From: Mycobacterium sp.
GTDB lineage: Bacteria > Actinomycetota > Actinomycetes > Mycobacteriales > Mycobacteriaceae
Direction: 5' to 3'
Assembly: GCA_025965895.1 (NCBI GenBank)
Contig: JAOPWC010000001.1
Span: 1-56,460, forward strand
Length of the DNA stretch: 56,460 nt
Below are positions 1 through 8,859 of the stretch, one piece after another. The position numbers were made by a program, and so were the translations under genes. Numbering within the stretch: position 1 is the first letter of the stretch; each line of letters starts with the position of its first letter. Below the pieces are notes generated by a model. It was given only the letters and a program-made list of their open reading frames with translations. It searched no databases and was not told where the DNA came from.

Positions 1-127
<127 letters not shown>

Positions 128-136
128 TCCGTCGAG

Positions 137-303
137 ATGGGCCCCGACCCGGCTCAGGAACGCCCTGAGCAGGGCGGCGATCCCCTCGATGTGTTCGGCC
201 ATGCTCGCCGCGCCGGCCAATATCGCGTCCACAATGGCCTCGTGCTGGAGTGCTCGATATTCGGTTCCAGTAAAGGGATCTCGTCGAGCAGGTGGTTCGT
301 CCA
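137..303 (-). pseudogene. Possible GntR-family (FCD-like) regulator C-terminal trace
   Basis: This minus-strand frame between the SDR end and the PucR gene reads TEYRALQHEAIVDAILAG followed by AEHIEGIAALLRAFL. It resembles the last ligand-binding helices of FadR/GntR FCD domains (a 'H..I.dAi.agd' pattern). No start or helix-turn-helix is seen upstream, and the frame runs on into the antisense of the SDR end without a stop. If real it is a remnant. Nothing else is seen in bases 304-488. Confidence 0.3.
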
Positions 304-488
304 TGTGCTCTGGAAATGAGCGGATCTGACGCCGAGGAATTTGTCGGGCCCCACGTGCACAATGACCAGGTGAGCGCAGCCTGTTGCTCACCGGACCGCC
401 GCCGAAGTTCCACGGAACTTGGGCCATCCTCGCGCGGCCGTGCCGGGCGTCGTCAGGTGGATTGCGTAGTTGCGTGCCTGAGGTCGTG

Positions 489-1985
489 TCAACGAGGCAC
501 CGTCAGAAAATCTTTGGCGCGCAACGCTAACCAGAATTCCGCGATCGTGGCTGTTTCGGCGATCTTACGACCCGTGATTTCCTCGATTCGCTGGATCCGG
601 TAGACCACCGTTTGGCGATGCACGCCAAGAACGGCAGCCGTTCGCACCCAGGATCTGCCGCACTGCAAATAGTGATCGAGGGTCCTGACCAGTTCGCTCG
701 AATGACGGGTGTCGTACGCCATCAGCCCGCCGAGTACCCGGTCGACGACGACCTGGGCTTCGTCGGTGTCCCGCAACACCGACAACATCGTCGCGTCGGC
801 GTAACGTGCGATCCGATCAGATGCCGTCTCGGCAACCCTGACAGCCCATGTCGCTTCCCGCACCGCTGCCGGGGCACGTGCGGGCCGGGTCAGTGGATCG
901 CTGATCCCGATTATCGTCTGGGCACCGAGCCGGTGCTGCAGCGCCGTCAGCGAGACGTCGGTGACCGGCATCAGCGCGTATAACAGATGCCCGCGGCGAA
1001 GAACTAGATGCGGCACGCCGCGACGACCCAGGCTGAGGTGCAGTTGCCCCTCACCAGCCGGAGAGGCACCGCTGGCTGCAACGACGGCGCACTCGTTGGC
1101 CCGCAGCCCGCGCTCGGCCAGCTGGTTGTCTGCCTCTGCTGGACCCATCCTGCCGCCGCAGAGCTGGGCCATGATCTCGGCGCCGATTCTCCGGTCGTGT
1201 TCGCGGCGCACGTTCTGCTGCCCCAACAACACGGCCACCGCGGATGCGAGGTGTTGGAGCTGAACCAGATCCGTGGGCGTCGAGCGGAATTCGTAAGCGA
1301 CCAGGACGGTGGGCTCTTCGTCGGGCACCACCACAACCAGACCTGCCAGCGATCCCGCCAAAACGTGTAGCACGCCCGGAACCGCACCGCGCCGGGCAGC
1401 GATCTCCTGCACGACGGCGAGGCGCAGATCCGCCGGCAGCGGGTCCGAGTCGTCCAGGGCGACCTCGCCGGTCGTCGGGTCGAGGACCGCGAACCGACAC
1501 GACAAATCGCGGCCCAGCTGGGTCAGGACGTTGGCCGGCCGAGGACGAGTCACTGATTGCCGAATGATGTTGTATACGCGCTCGGTCGCTGCGACGCGGC
1601 CGCCGTCTCCTCCCGCGTTGGCAACAGCGCGCCCGATCGCTGAAAATCCGACGGAATAGGGAACGGCCATCACCGGGAATTGCAGGGCGTCGGCGAGGGT
1701 AGTCGCGGCCATGGTGAGTTCCGGAGTGGCGGCGTCCAACCCGATGACGAGGCCGCACATTCCGTTGTCGACCAGTCCGCGGATCAGCGCCGTTTGGCCG
1801 CGGGACGACTCCGGCAGAGTTCTGCCGTTCTTCATGAGCAGCTCACCGCCGGCCAACCACGACCAGGGCTCTTCCAGGTCGGAGGTCTGCGCCCACACCA
1901 CCGGCGTGTCCAGACCGCCGGCCCCGGCTTTCACTTCCAATCGCAGGTGCGGTGTGTTCACCAGATCGGAAACCCGGCACACCAT
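489..1985 (-). CDS. PucR/CdaR-type transcriptional regulator
   Basis: A 498-residue regulator. The N-terminus (VSDLVNTPHLRLEVKAGAGG) is the start of a PucR-type domain. The middle resembles the GGDEF-like region of CdaR/PucR proteins, and the C-terminus (RTAAVLGVHRQTVVYRIQRI) is the PucR helix-turn-helix. I chose the ATG at 1985 because the PucR domain starts four residues later and a GAAAG lies upstream; an in-frame ATG at 2042 would add 19 unrelated residues. It is transcribed away from the permease at 2266, the usual arrangement for a PucR regulator of nitrogen-compound catabolism. Control of the permease-ureohydrolase operon is inferred from position. Confidence 0.85.
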   Translation of the reverse strand: MVCRVSDLVNTPHLRLEVKAGAGGLDTPVVWAQTSDLEEPWSWLAGGELLMKNGRTLPESSRGQTALIRGLVDNGMCGLVIGLDAATPELTMAATTLADALQFPVMAVPYSVGFSAIGRAVANAGGDGGRVAATERVYNIIRQSVTRPRPANVLTQLGRDLSCRFAVLDPTTGEVALDDSDPLPADLRLAVVQEIAARRGAVPGVLHVLAGSLAGLVVVVPDEEPTVLVAYEFRSTPTDLVQLQHLASAVAVLLGQQNVRREHDRRIGAEIMAQLCGGRMGPAEADNQLAERGLRANECAVVAASGASPAGEGQLHLSLGRRGVPHLVLRRGHLLYALMPVTDVSLTALQHRLGAQTIIGISDPLTRPARAPAAVREATWAVRVAETASDRIARYADATMLSVLRDTDEAQVVVDRVLGGLMAYDTRHSSELVRTLDHYLQCGRSWVRTAAVLGVHRQTVVYRIQRIEEITGRKIAETATIAEFWLALRAKDFLTVPR

Positions 1986-2265
1986 TCGCGGTCGCTTTCG
2001 TTGTACTTGGTAGCGAAGCAGCCCGTGCCAGCCGATGTTCATCGGCCCGCAACACGCGGTCACTCGGTTGTATTCGGTCGTCGCCCCGACGAAATTGGCT
2101 GGTCGGCCGCGCACGCGGCGCTTTCTCGGCGGCGAGTAGGTGCCACGGCCCTTCTAGCGTAGACGATCGTATGAGTGTTTCCACTGGATCTAGATGAACG
2201 GCTACTTCCGTTTGGCGGACGCCACGCTCAGAGTTCGGCTCAACGACAGGTGACAGGAGCATTAC
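1986..2265. promoter_or_regulatory. Divergent promoter region between pucR-like gene and permease
   Basis: 280 bp separate the two divergent start codons. It holds an 8-bp perfect palindrome, ACGATCGT at 2163-2170, about 96 bp before the permease start. It is the best visible operator candidate, though 8 bp can occur by chance. The permease has a good ribosome-binding site (AGGAG at about 2251). Confidence 0.35.
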
Positions 2266-3744
2266 ATGGCCCGCCCGATCGAGAAAGAGACCGTCGCGGC
2301 GCCCGGCTCGCCCCCACAGCTCCTTCGCGGATTCAACTTCAGGTCGGCGCTGTCCCTGGCGTTCGCCGATGTGTCCCCGATTGCCGCGGTCTACGCGATC
2401 TTCACGCTCGGGTTGTTCGCCGCAGGGCCGAAGTTCTTCTGGGCCTTTCCCATTGTGTTAGTCGGCCAGCTGCTGGTCGCGGCTGTCTTCGGGGAGTTGG
2501 CGTCGCGCTGGCCCTACGCCGGGAGTGTCTACCAGTGGTCTCGCCACGTGCGGGGCACTACGTGGGGGTGGGTCGCGGCCTGGGCCTATATGTGGGGTTT
2601 GACGATCGCCATGGGCACAGTGTCGTATGCCGCCAGCGGTTTCCTGCTGCAGATTTTCGGCGTCAGCCAGCCAAGTCGCTGGCAGCTCGCCTCGGTCGCC
2701 GTCGGCGTCATCGCGGTCGGCAGCGCCGTGAACATGGTTGGCCGGAAAGTCCTCAAAATCATGGTGATCGCGAGCATCGCATGCGAAGTTGTCGGCTCGG
2801 TTGGGCTCGGGGCGGTACTGCTGCTGTTCTATCGGGAGAACCCGTTCTCCGCGCTGTTCTCCACGGGGGGAATTCCCGGAGCGGCATCGTGGACGTCGGG
2901 ACCGATGCTGCTGGCGATTGCGTATGTGGGGTGGTCCTTCCTGGGTTTCGAGGCCGCCGGATCGGTCGCCGAGGAGGTCGAGGAACCTGAACGCAACGTG
3001 CCGAGGGCGATAATTCTCGGTTTGCTCCTCGTCGGGCTGTTGGTGATCTTCTCCAGTGCGGCACTGATCTTGGCGATCCCGGATCTGCCGCACGTCATCG
3101 CAGCCCAATCGGGTGACGTCGTCTCCGATACGCTCACCGCGCACCTGGGTGCCGGCGTGACCAAACCGCTGCTCGCCATGTTCGTGATCGGTTTCGCCTC
3201 GTGCTTTCTCGCCGTCCAGGCGGCAGTGTCGCGGTGCATCTGGGGAGCCGCCCGCGACGGCAGCTTGCCGGGGTCGAAGGTTCTCGGCGGACTCGCCGGG
3301 CCGGAGCGGCTGCCGGTCAACGCCGTCGCGTTGACCGGGGTGGTCGCCACCGTCTTCGTGCTACTGGCCGGAACCCAGTTCTATAGCGTGCTGGTGAATT
3401 TCAACATCATCGGCTTCTATATCGCGTTCGGCGTGCCAGTGATCGGCGCCGCCGTCGCGCGGCTGACCGGCAAGTGGAAGCCGGGCCCGTTCAATCTGGG
3501 GCGGTGGGGTGCGCCGGTGACATACCTCGCCGCACTATGGATCGTCTTCGAAACGGTCAACGTCGCCTGGCCGCGGACGCAGCCCGGGCAGGCGTGGTTC
3601 ATCAACTGGGCCAGCGTGCTGACCACCGCTGTGTTGGCGGTCGTCGGTCTCGTGGTCTATCTCAGCGTCCGCCGAAATATTCAAGCGCCGATCGCGCAGC
3701 GCCTGGCCGGCGATGACGAGTCCGGCGCCGCCGCCGCGCCATGA
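2266..3744 (+). CDS. APC-superfamily amino acid/polyamine permease
   Basis: A 492-residue integral membrane protein with about 12 hydrophobic segments. The N-terminal stretch (SALSLAFADVSPIAAVYAIF) fits the TM1 region of APC-family amino acid transporters, and SRWPYAGSVYQW fits the conserved TM2-TM3 loop. It probably imports an amino acid, polyamine or guanidino compound. AGGAG precedes the ATG. Its stop overlaps the ATG of the next, broken SDR gene (ATGA), and a ureohydrolase follows, so it likely supplies that enzyme's substrate. The exact substrate cannot be read from sequence. Confidence 0.88.
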   Translation: MARPIEKETVAAPGSPPQLLRGFNFRSALSLAFADVSPIAAVYAIFTLGLFAAGPKFFWAFPIVLVGQLLVAAVFGELASRWPYAGSVYQWSRHVRGTTWGWVAAWAYMWGLTIAMGTVSYAASGFLLQIFGVSQPSRWQLASVAVGVIAVGSAVNMVGRKVLKIMVIASIACEVVGSVGLGAVLLLFYRENPFSALFSTGGIPGAASWTSGPMLLAIAYVGWSFLGFEAAGSVAEEVEEPERNVPRAIILGLLLVGLLVIFSSAALILAIPDLPHVIAAQSGDVVSDTLTAHLGAGVTKPLLAMFVIGFASCFLAVQAAVSRCIWGAARDGSLPGSKVLGGLAGPERLPVNAVALTGVVATVFVLLAGTQFYSVLVNFNIIGFYIAFGVPVIGAAVARLTGKWKPGPFNLGRWGAPVTYLAALWIVFETVNVAWPRTQPGQAWFINWASVLTTAVLAVVGLVVYLSVRRNIQAPIAQRLAGDDESGAAAAP

Positions 3745-4203
3745 CCCGCAGCGCCGTCGTCACCGGGTCCGCATCGGGAATCGGAGCCGCCGTCGCCGCG
3801 GCCCTTGAGCAGGGCGGCTGGAGGGTCGCCGGCGCAACATCGTCATCATCTCCTCCGAATGGGGCGTGATCGGGTGGCCGAACGCTACCGCCTGTTCCGC
3901 CTCGAAGGCCGGGTTGATCGCGCTCACCAAGACGCTCGGCCGGGAACTGGCTCCAGAGAACATCACCATCAACGCCATCGCGCCTGGTGTCATAGACAGG
4001 CCACAGCTTCGCGTCGACGCCGACAACGCCGGGGTGAGCCCGTCTGAGATGCCCGACGAGTACCACCGCAGCATCCCGTTAGGGCGCATCGGCGGACCCG
4101 ACGAGATCGTCGCTGCGGTGGCGCTGTTGGTTCGCAGGGAACTCGGGCGTTTGTCGGCCAGATTATCCAGATCAACGGAGGGACAACACGATGCAGAGTA
4201 TGA
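3741..4203 (+). pseudogene. Broken short-chain dehydrogenase in the permease operon
   Basis: It starts at ATG 3741, overlapping the permease stop, with a good Rossmann start (VVTGSASGIGAAVAAALEQ). After about 30 residues it jumps into another frame at NIVIISSEWGVIG, so roughly 100 residues (NAG region and middle strands) are missing. The catalytic YxxxK segment reads CSASK, with Cys for Tyr. Near 4140 a second frameshift is needed to reach the normal SDR ending [11 protein letters not shown] and the stop at 4203. Deletion, two frameshifts and a lost catalytic Tyr show it is inactive. It was probably the dehydrogenase step of the permease-ureohydrolase operon. Confidence 0.85.
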
Positions 4204-5174
4204 GCAGAACTGGCAGCGGCACCGCAATTTCACCGGTCGGGCCGGCCGACGGTCAGGTGGTGCCGCGCTACGCCGGCCTGTCGACATTCGCGCGGCTGCC
4301 GCGCCTTGAGGACGTGCCCGGCCTCGACGTGGCCGTCGTCGGTATCCCGTTCGACAGCGGCGTCACGTATCGTCCCGGCGCTCGGTTTGGCCCCGCCCAC
4401 ATCCGGCAGTCCTCGCGGGTGCTGCGACCGTATCACCCTGAACTGCAGGTCTCGCCGTTCGCCAACCAGCAGGTGGTCGACGCCGGCGACTTCGTCGTGA
4501 ACCCGTTCGACATCGCGACCGCCGTTCGGGAGATCGAAGATCAGGCGTACGCGCTGATCGGCGGCGGGGCGAGACTCATCACGCTCGGCGGCGACCACAC
4601 CATCGCCTATCCGCTGCTGCGGGCGCACCACCGCCGATACGGTCCTGTCTCCCTCGTTCACTTCGACGCACACCTCGACACCTGGGACACCTACTTCGAC
4701 GCACCGCTCACACACGGCACCCCATTCCGCCGCGCCGCCGAGGAGGGTTTGTTCATCCCGGGACATAGCGCCCACGTTGGGATCCGGGGCCAGCTGTACA
4801 CCTCGAACGACCTAATCTCCGATGCCGGACTGGGCTTCACCGTTGTACACAGCGCGGCGTTCGAACACCGGAGCATTACCGAGGTCACCGAGCAGTTGCG
4901 CACAACGATCGCGGACAACCCGCTCTATGTGTCTATCGACATCGATGTGCTCGACCCCGCGCATGCACCTGGCACTGGAACCCCCGAAGTGGGCGGGATG
5001 ACCAGTCGTGAACTGCTCGGCATTCTGCGTGGCTTCGACGGTCTCAACCTCGTGGGCGGGGACATCGTCGAGGTGTTGCCCGCCTACGACCACGCGGAGA
5101 TCACAGGCATCGCCGCGGCCAATCTGGCGTATGAGCTCGCCGCGCTCCTGGCACGGAACGCCGGCGCCCGATGA
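4191..5174 (+). CDS. Agmatinase/guanidinobutyrase-family ureohydrolase
   Basis: A 327-residue manganese ureohydrolase that releases urea from a guanidino compound. All family metal-binding signatures are present in order: [15 protein letters not shown] and [19 protein letters not shown], plus the N-terminal [20 protein letters not shown]. Length matches agmatinases and guanidinobutyrases (about 310-330). It lies downstream of a permease and an SDR pseudogene whose 3' end overlaps its ATG; the start has a GGAGGGACAAC ribosome site. Agmatine, guanidinobutyrate and guanidinopropionate are all possible substrates. It is intact although both neighbours in the operon are broken. Confidence 0.88.
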   Translation: MQSMSRTGSGTAISPVGPADGQVVPRYAGLSTFARLPRLEDVPGLDVAVVGIPFDSGVTYRPGARFGPAHIRQSSRVLRPYHPELQVSPFANQQVVDAGDFVVNPFDIATAVREIEDQAYALIGGGARLITLGGDHTIAYPLLRAHHRRYGPVSLVHFDAHLDTWDTYFDAPLTHGTPFRRAAEEGLFIPGHSAHVGIRGQLYTSNDLISDAGLGFTVVHSAAFEHRSITEVTEQLRTTIADNPLYVSIDIDVLDPAHAPGTGTPEVGGMTSRELLGILRGFDGLNLVGGDIVEVLPAYDHAEITGIAAANLAYELAALLARNAGAR

Positions 5175-5919
5175 GCGTTGCGGCAGCACCTATTGCGTGG
5201 CCGGGACGAGCCAGCTCCGCGGCATCGTTCAGTTTCGACGTCGACGCCGAGTCAACCATGTTGGCCGTGTGGACCGAACGCGCTAATCGCATGTCTGCGA
5301 TCAGTCACCAGGCCTACGGGCCGTTGGCGGGCGTACCGCGACTGCTGAGAATCCTTGCCAAGCACGGTATTACCTCGACATTCTTCGTGCCGGGATACAC
5401 TGCCGTTCGCTACCCGGATGTCATCCGTTCCATCGTGGACATGGCCATGAGATCGCGCACCACGGGTATCTGCATGAGCAGATGGCAGGGCTGACGGCAC
5501 AGGAGGAGGCCGCGATCCTCGACCGCGGCTGCGACATCCTCGAAGCTGTCACCGGCGTCCGCTCCGCCGGCTATCGGGCGCCGATGTGGGAACTGAACTG
5601 GCATTCGCCGAAATTTCTACACGACAGGGGGTTTCTCTACGACCAGCTTGATGGATGCCGACCATCCGTATGAGCTCGACATCGACGGCAGCAGGTCGCT
5701 GGTGGAAATTTGCGCGCTGACGCAGGGTGCTTCGTGCTGACCAATCACCCATTCCTGTCCGGGCGACCGTCACGGGCGGCAGCGCTGGCCAACCTGATCG
5801 AATACGTCCGTTCCCACGATGACGTATGGGTGACTAGGGTGAGTGCGATCGCGACACATGTGTGCAGCCTTAATCTCAGCCCGCGCTCGGTTGTCCGGCC
5901 TGACCCAATCGACTTCTAG
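5171..5919 (+). pseudogene. Polysaccharide deacetylase-family gene, frameshifted and deleted
   Basis: It begins at ATG 5171, overlapping the ureohydrolase stop (ATGA). The first frame gives ASFSFDVDAESTML and a NodB-type start up to VIRSIVDMA. The reading then moves frame to HEIAHHGYLHEQMAGLTAQE (the metal-binding H...H motif) and GYRAPMWELNWHSPKFLHD. It shifts again to SLMDADHPYELDIDGSRSL, loses about 40 residues, and resumes at CFVLTNHPFLSGRPSRAAAL up to the stop. At least two frameshifts and one deletion make it non-functional. Family members often act on small amides or imides (allantoinase PuuE type), which would fit a nitrogen catabolic operon, but that role is inference. Confidence 0.82.
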
Positions 5920-6128
5920 GACGTGTCGTCCTCCTCACGGCTCCTGCAGCGCCCCATCCGGCTGGCCCCGAGATTGTGCGTTTTGCGACAGAAAGATTGG
6001 CTGAAAACGGTCGCCGGTGGGTGAATCGATCGGTCGCACCGCGGGTAGAGGGTCGCTGCTGTGCGCCAACGTAAATGGCCGAGAACAGCCGGCGGCGGCC
6101 GCCAGTCGGTGCATTACCCGCGTTTGCG

Positions 6129-6863
6129 TTACCCGCGTTTGCCCCGCACCCATTGGAGAATGCCCAAGTTGTTTGTCCGCACGCTGGTGAAGCCGTGTTC
6201 TTCGAGGATGTCGCCGATTTCGTCTTCACCGAACATGTGGGCCCCGATGTTCGGCAGCATCCGCCAAAACCGGGCGGCCCACCCGGCGGTGGGAACCATC
6301 ACGGCCAGCCGTCCGCCCGCTCGCAGCACCCGCGCCATCTCCGCCAGCGCCGCCGCTGGGTCCGGTACCAGCTGCAGCACGGCGATCGAGACCACCGCGT
6401 CGACCGTCTCGTCGCGCAGCGGCAGCCGTTGCGCATCCGCCCGCAAAAAGCCGAGCTGCGGTCCCGCTTCGATGCGCACCGCGCGGGCCAGCATCGCCTC
6501 GGAGATGTCGAGGCCCAGGGCCAGCCCGTCCGGGCCCGCGGCGCGCGCCAGCGACGCGGTCACGTTACCGGGTCCGCAGCCGACGTCCAGCGCGATCCCG
6601 CCGGCCGGGATGTTCAACCACTCCGTGGGTTGTTGAATGGCGCTGAACAGCCTGCGTATCAGCGCTTGCATGTTGTCGTAGACCATAGACCCGACGGGCG
6701 AGGCGAACACCGCCTCAACCGCAGGGGTCCCTGTCGGCAAACCGGCGCCGAGCAGATCGAGATAGCCGTTGCTGACATCGGGCTTGGCCGGTGGATCGGC
6801 GAGCAGCGCCAGCGCCCTGCGCGCCGCAGGAGGCAACGTGGTGTTGGTGTTCAGATCGGTCAT
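6129..6863 (-). CDS. Class I SAM-dependent methyltransferase
   Basis: A 244-residue methyltransferase of the Methyltransf_11/UbiE type. Motif I is ALDVGCGPGNVTASLA, followed by LGLDISEAMLARA, the acidic post-I motif, and RADAQRLPLRDETVDAVVS with the usual post-II VLRAGGRLAVMVP. I chose the ATG at 6863 because AAAGGA sits six bases before it. The first 60 residues are helical and probably cap the substrate site. It stands alone with no operon partner, so the substrate is unknown. Its 3' end has a short direct repeat (ACCCGCGTTTG twice near 6117-6141) that includes the stop. Confidence 0.85.
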   Translation of the reverse strand: MTDLNTNTTLPPAARRALALLADPPAKPDVSNGYLDLLGAGLPTGTPAVEAVFASPVGSMVYDNMQALIRRLFSAIQQPTEWLNIPAGGIALDVGCGPGNVTASLARAAGPDGLALGLDISEAMLARAVRIEAGPQLGFLRADAQRLPLRDETVDAVVSIAVLQLVPDPAAALAEMARVLRAGGRLAVMVPTAGWAARFWRMLPNIGAHMFGEDEIGDILEEHGFTSVRTNNLGILQWVRGKRG

Positions 6864-7009
6864 GCGCATTCCTTTGAGCAAAGTTCCAAACCGTACGGGC
6901 AATCACCCAGTCGCGCAACCGAAGACAACGGCGCCGGTTCGCAAGCACACGCCTGGCCTTCGGGCGGTCGACACCCCCAGACTACCGGCGCACCGGCGTG
7001 ACCCTAAGC

Positions 7010-7262
7010 GCGCGGACCGCCCCGATGCTCCGCGGCGCCGCCAATGGCCTGTGCCGCGCCGAAGAGCCGCGCCGCTTCGCGATACCTGCCGGTATCGCCG
7101 ACCAGCCCGGCGAGGCACTCGAGGATGTCGGGCACGGCCAGGTGCGCCTCCCCGTCCCGGCGCACGTGAGCGCGTCGTGGGCGTCGCGTTCGGCCTGTCC
7201 GGGCTCACCCTGTGAGATCGCGAGCCCGCGCCGCCAGCAGTATCAGGTGCGAGCCCGTTGTG
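7010..7262 (-). pseudogene. C-terminal TPR fragment of a LuxR/AAA or cyclase-type regulator
   Basis: Three minus-strand frames in succession give pieces of one protein: HLILLAARA, then LAISQGEPGQAERDAHDALT, then DILECLAGLVGDTGRYREAA followed by RLFGAAQAI. This is the tetratricopeptide-like tail common in mycobacterial AAA/LuxR and cyclase regulators. No ATPase domain or HTH remains. At least two frameshifts within 250 bp mark it as a decayed remnant. Confidence 0.65.
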
Positions 7263-7284
7263 ACCGCGACGGCCTCGTCCCCCC

Positions 7285-7602
7285 TCCGACCTGATATCTG
7301 AGCTCATCGGCGCCGAAGACCACGCGGCGTTAAACCACGACGAGTTGGTCAATCTCGTCGCCACCCTGCTCAACACAGGAACCGACACCACGCGCGGCCA
7401 GCTGGCCGTCGCGGTGCAGGTGCTCTGTGACTATCCGGACCAGTGGCCGCTGCTCGCCGAACATCCCGAACTGGCACCGCAAGCCGTCGCCGAGGTCATG
7501 CGCCAATCTCCGGTCATCTTCAAGACACTGCGCAAAGCCCTCGTCGACGTCGAACTCGCCGCCGTCCGCATCCCCGCGGGCGTTTTCATACCGGAGTGTT
7601 AG
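7285..7602 (+). pseudogene. Cytochrome P450 internal fragment
   Basis: One open frame without a proper start gives the I-helix motif LLNTGTDTTRGQLAVAVQVL with the conserved D-T pair, then the K-helix ExxR as EVMR (AEVMRQSPVIFKTLRKALVD), then AAVRIPAGVFIPEC and a stop. The N-terminal half, the PERF region and the heme-binding Cys loop are absent. About 105 of the usual 400 residues remain, so no active P450 is possible. Confidence 0.8.
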
Positions 7603-7717
7603 ACGCCGGCTCCGCTCGCGCCGGCTCGATGGTGACTGGCTTCGCCTCGACGGCATACATCGACTATGGCCGGGTACCCACACGCTGAACTGAAGCTAGA
7701 GACGGATGGTCTGAACG

Positions 7718-8659
7718 GTGAGACGTGAGTCGGCCGCTACTATGCGGCGTCGGCCAGCATGGTTGTCCATATTCGGGTCAGGGCTGCTGTTGTGGGTGCT
7801 GGCTGTGGTCGTCACCGATGTGACGGGCAATGCCAATCTGATCCCGACGGTCGTGCTCTTGGGTAGTTTTCTCGTGCCAGTCTCGTTCGTGGCGTGGGCG
7901 TTTGACCGGCGTGACTCCGGGGAGATCACCACTGAATTGCTGTTCCGCACTTTCATCGTCGGTGGCGTGCTCGGCGTACTGGCCGCTTCGGTTCTCGAGA
8001 ACTATTTTCTGCATCCGTCTGCCGGCGTGTTCCTCGCTGTGGGTCTCATCGAAGAAGGGGCGAAACTAGCGGCGCTGGCTTTCGTCACCCGTCACCTTGA
8101 AGTCAAATCCACTCGCGACGGAATGATCTTGGGCGCGACGGTCGGCCTCGGTTTCGCGGCGTTGGAGTCCGCCGGGTACGCGATGGCGGCGATGATCACG
8201 CAACAGGGACTTTCGCTGAGTGCCGTGGTGAGCACTGAGCTGGTGCGGGGACTGATGGCGCCGTTCGGTCACGGCCTGTGGACCGCGATCCTCGGTGGCG
8301 TGTTGTTTTCTCGCAGTACCCGTCACCATTTCCTCATCACTGGCAGAGTGCTCGCCGCATATTTGGGGGTCTCCATACTGCATGCGCTGTGGGACTCCAC
8401 CCACACCCTTGCGGTGGCGCTGACGCTGCTGCTGACCGGCCAACCCTGGCAGGACCAAACCCTCGCTGAAGGCCGGCTTCCCCCGCTGACGGCTGCCCAA
8501 GTGCGCATGTTGATGGTCCTGAGCTACTCAGGGCTGGCGATCCTCGCAGTCATCGGTCTCCTGTGGCTGGTCGCGCTGATCCGGACGTCTCGCCGATCCC
8601 AACCCAAGCCCCTGCGGTGGTCCTATCGAATCCCCACCTCCCCTCGGGCAGCCATCTGA
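7718..8659 (+). CDS. PrsW-family intramembrane metalloprotease-like protein
   Basis: A 313-residue protein with about eight membrane segments. It carries the PrsW signature: EEGAK (Glu112-Glu113), Glu150 in FAALESAGYA, His185 in APFGHGLWTA, and His222 in LHALWDSTH. These are the residues that bind zinc in the CAAX-protease/PrsW clan. PrsW cleaves anti-sigma factors in Bacillus; the target here is unknown and no sigma/anti-sigma pair is adjacent. The start is GTG 7718 or ATG 7742; neither has a strong ribosome site. It stands alone between remnants and the formamidase genes. Confidence 0.82.
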   Translation: MRRESAATMRRRPAWLSIFGSGLLLWVLAVVVTDVTGNANLIPTVVLLGSFLVPVSFVAWAFDRRDSGEITTELLFRTFIVGGVLGVLAASVLENYFLHPSAGVFLAVGLIEEGAKLAALAFVTRHLEVKSTRDGMILGATVGLGFAALESAGYAMAAMITQQGLSLSAVVSTELVRGLMAPFGHGLWTAILGGVLFSRSTRHHFLITGRVLAAYLGVSILHALWDSTHTLAVALTLLLTGQPWQDQTLAEGRLPPLTAAQVRMLMVLSYSGLAILAVIGLLWLVALIRTSRRSQPKPLRWSYRIPTSPRAAI

Positions 8660-8859
8660 GGCGCCAACGCCATCAGCGCGCTAGCCGCGGGGTTGAAGAG
8701 GGCACAGGCGAGTCGGGAGGCAAGCGCCTCACGTACAACAGCGACGATCGAACGCCCCTCTGCAGCCAGGACGTTAACTGACCGCAACGCCAGACACGCC
8801 TGGCCGGGCGGCGGGCCGCCCCAACGGCCCTCGCCTCCCGCTCAGATTCCGACACCCGA

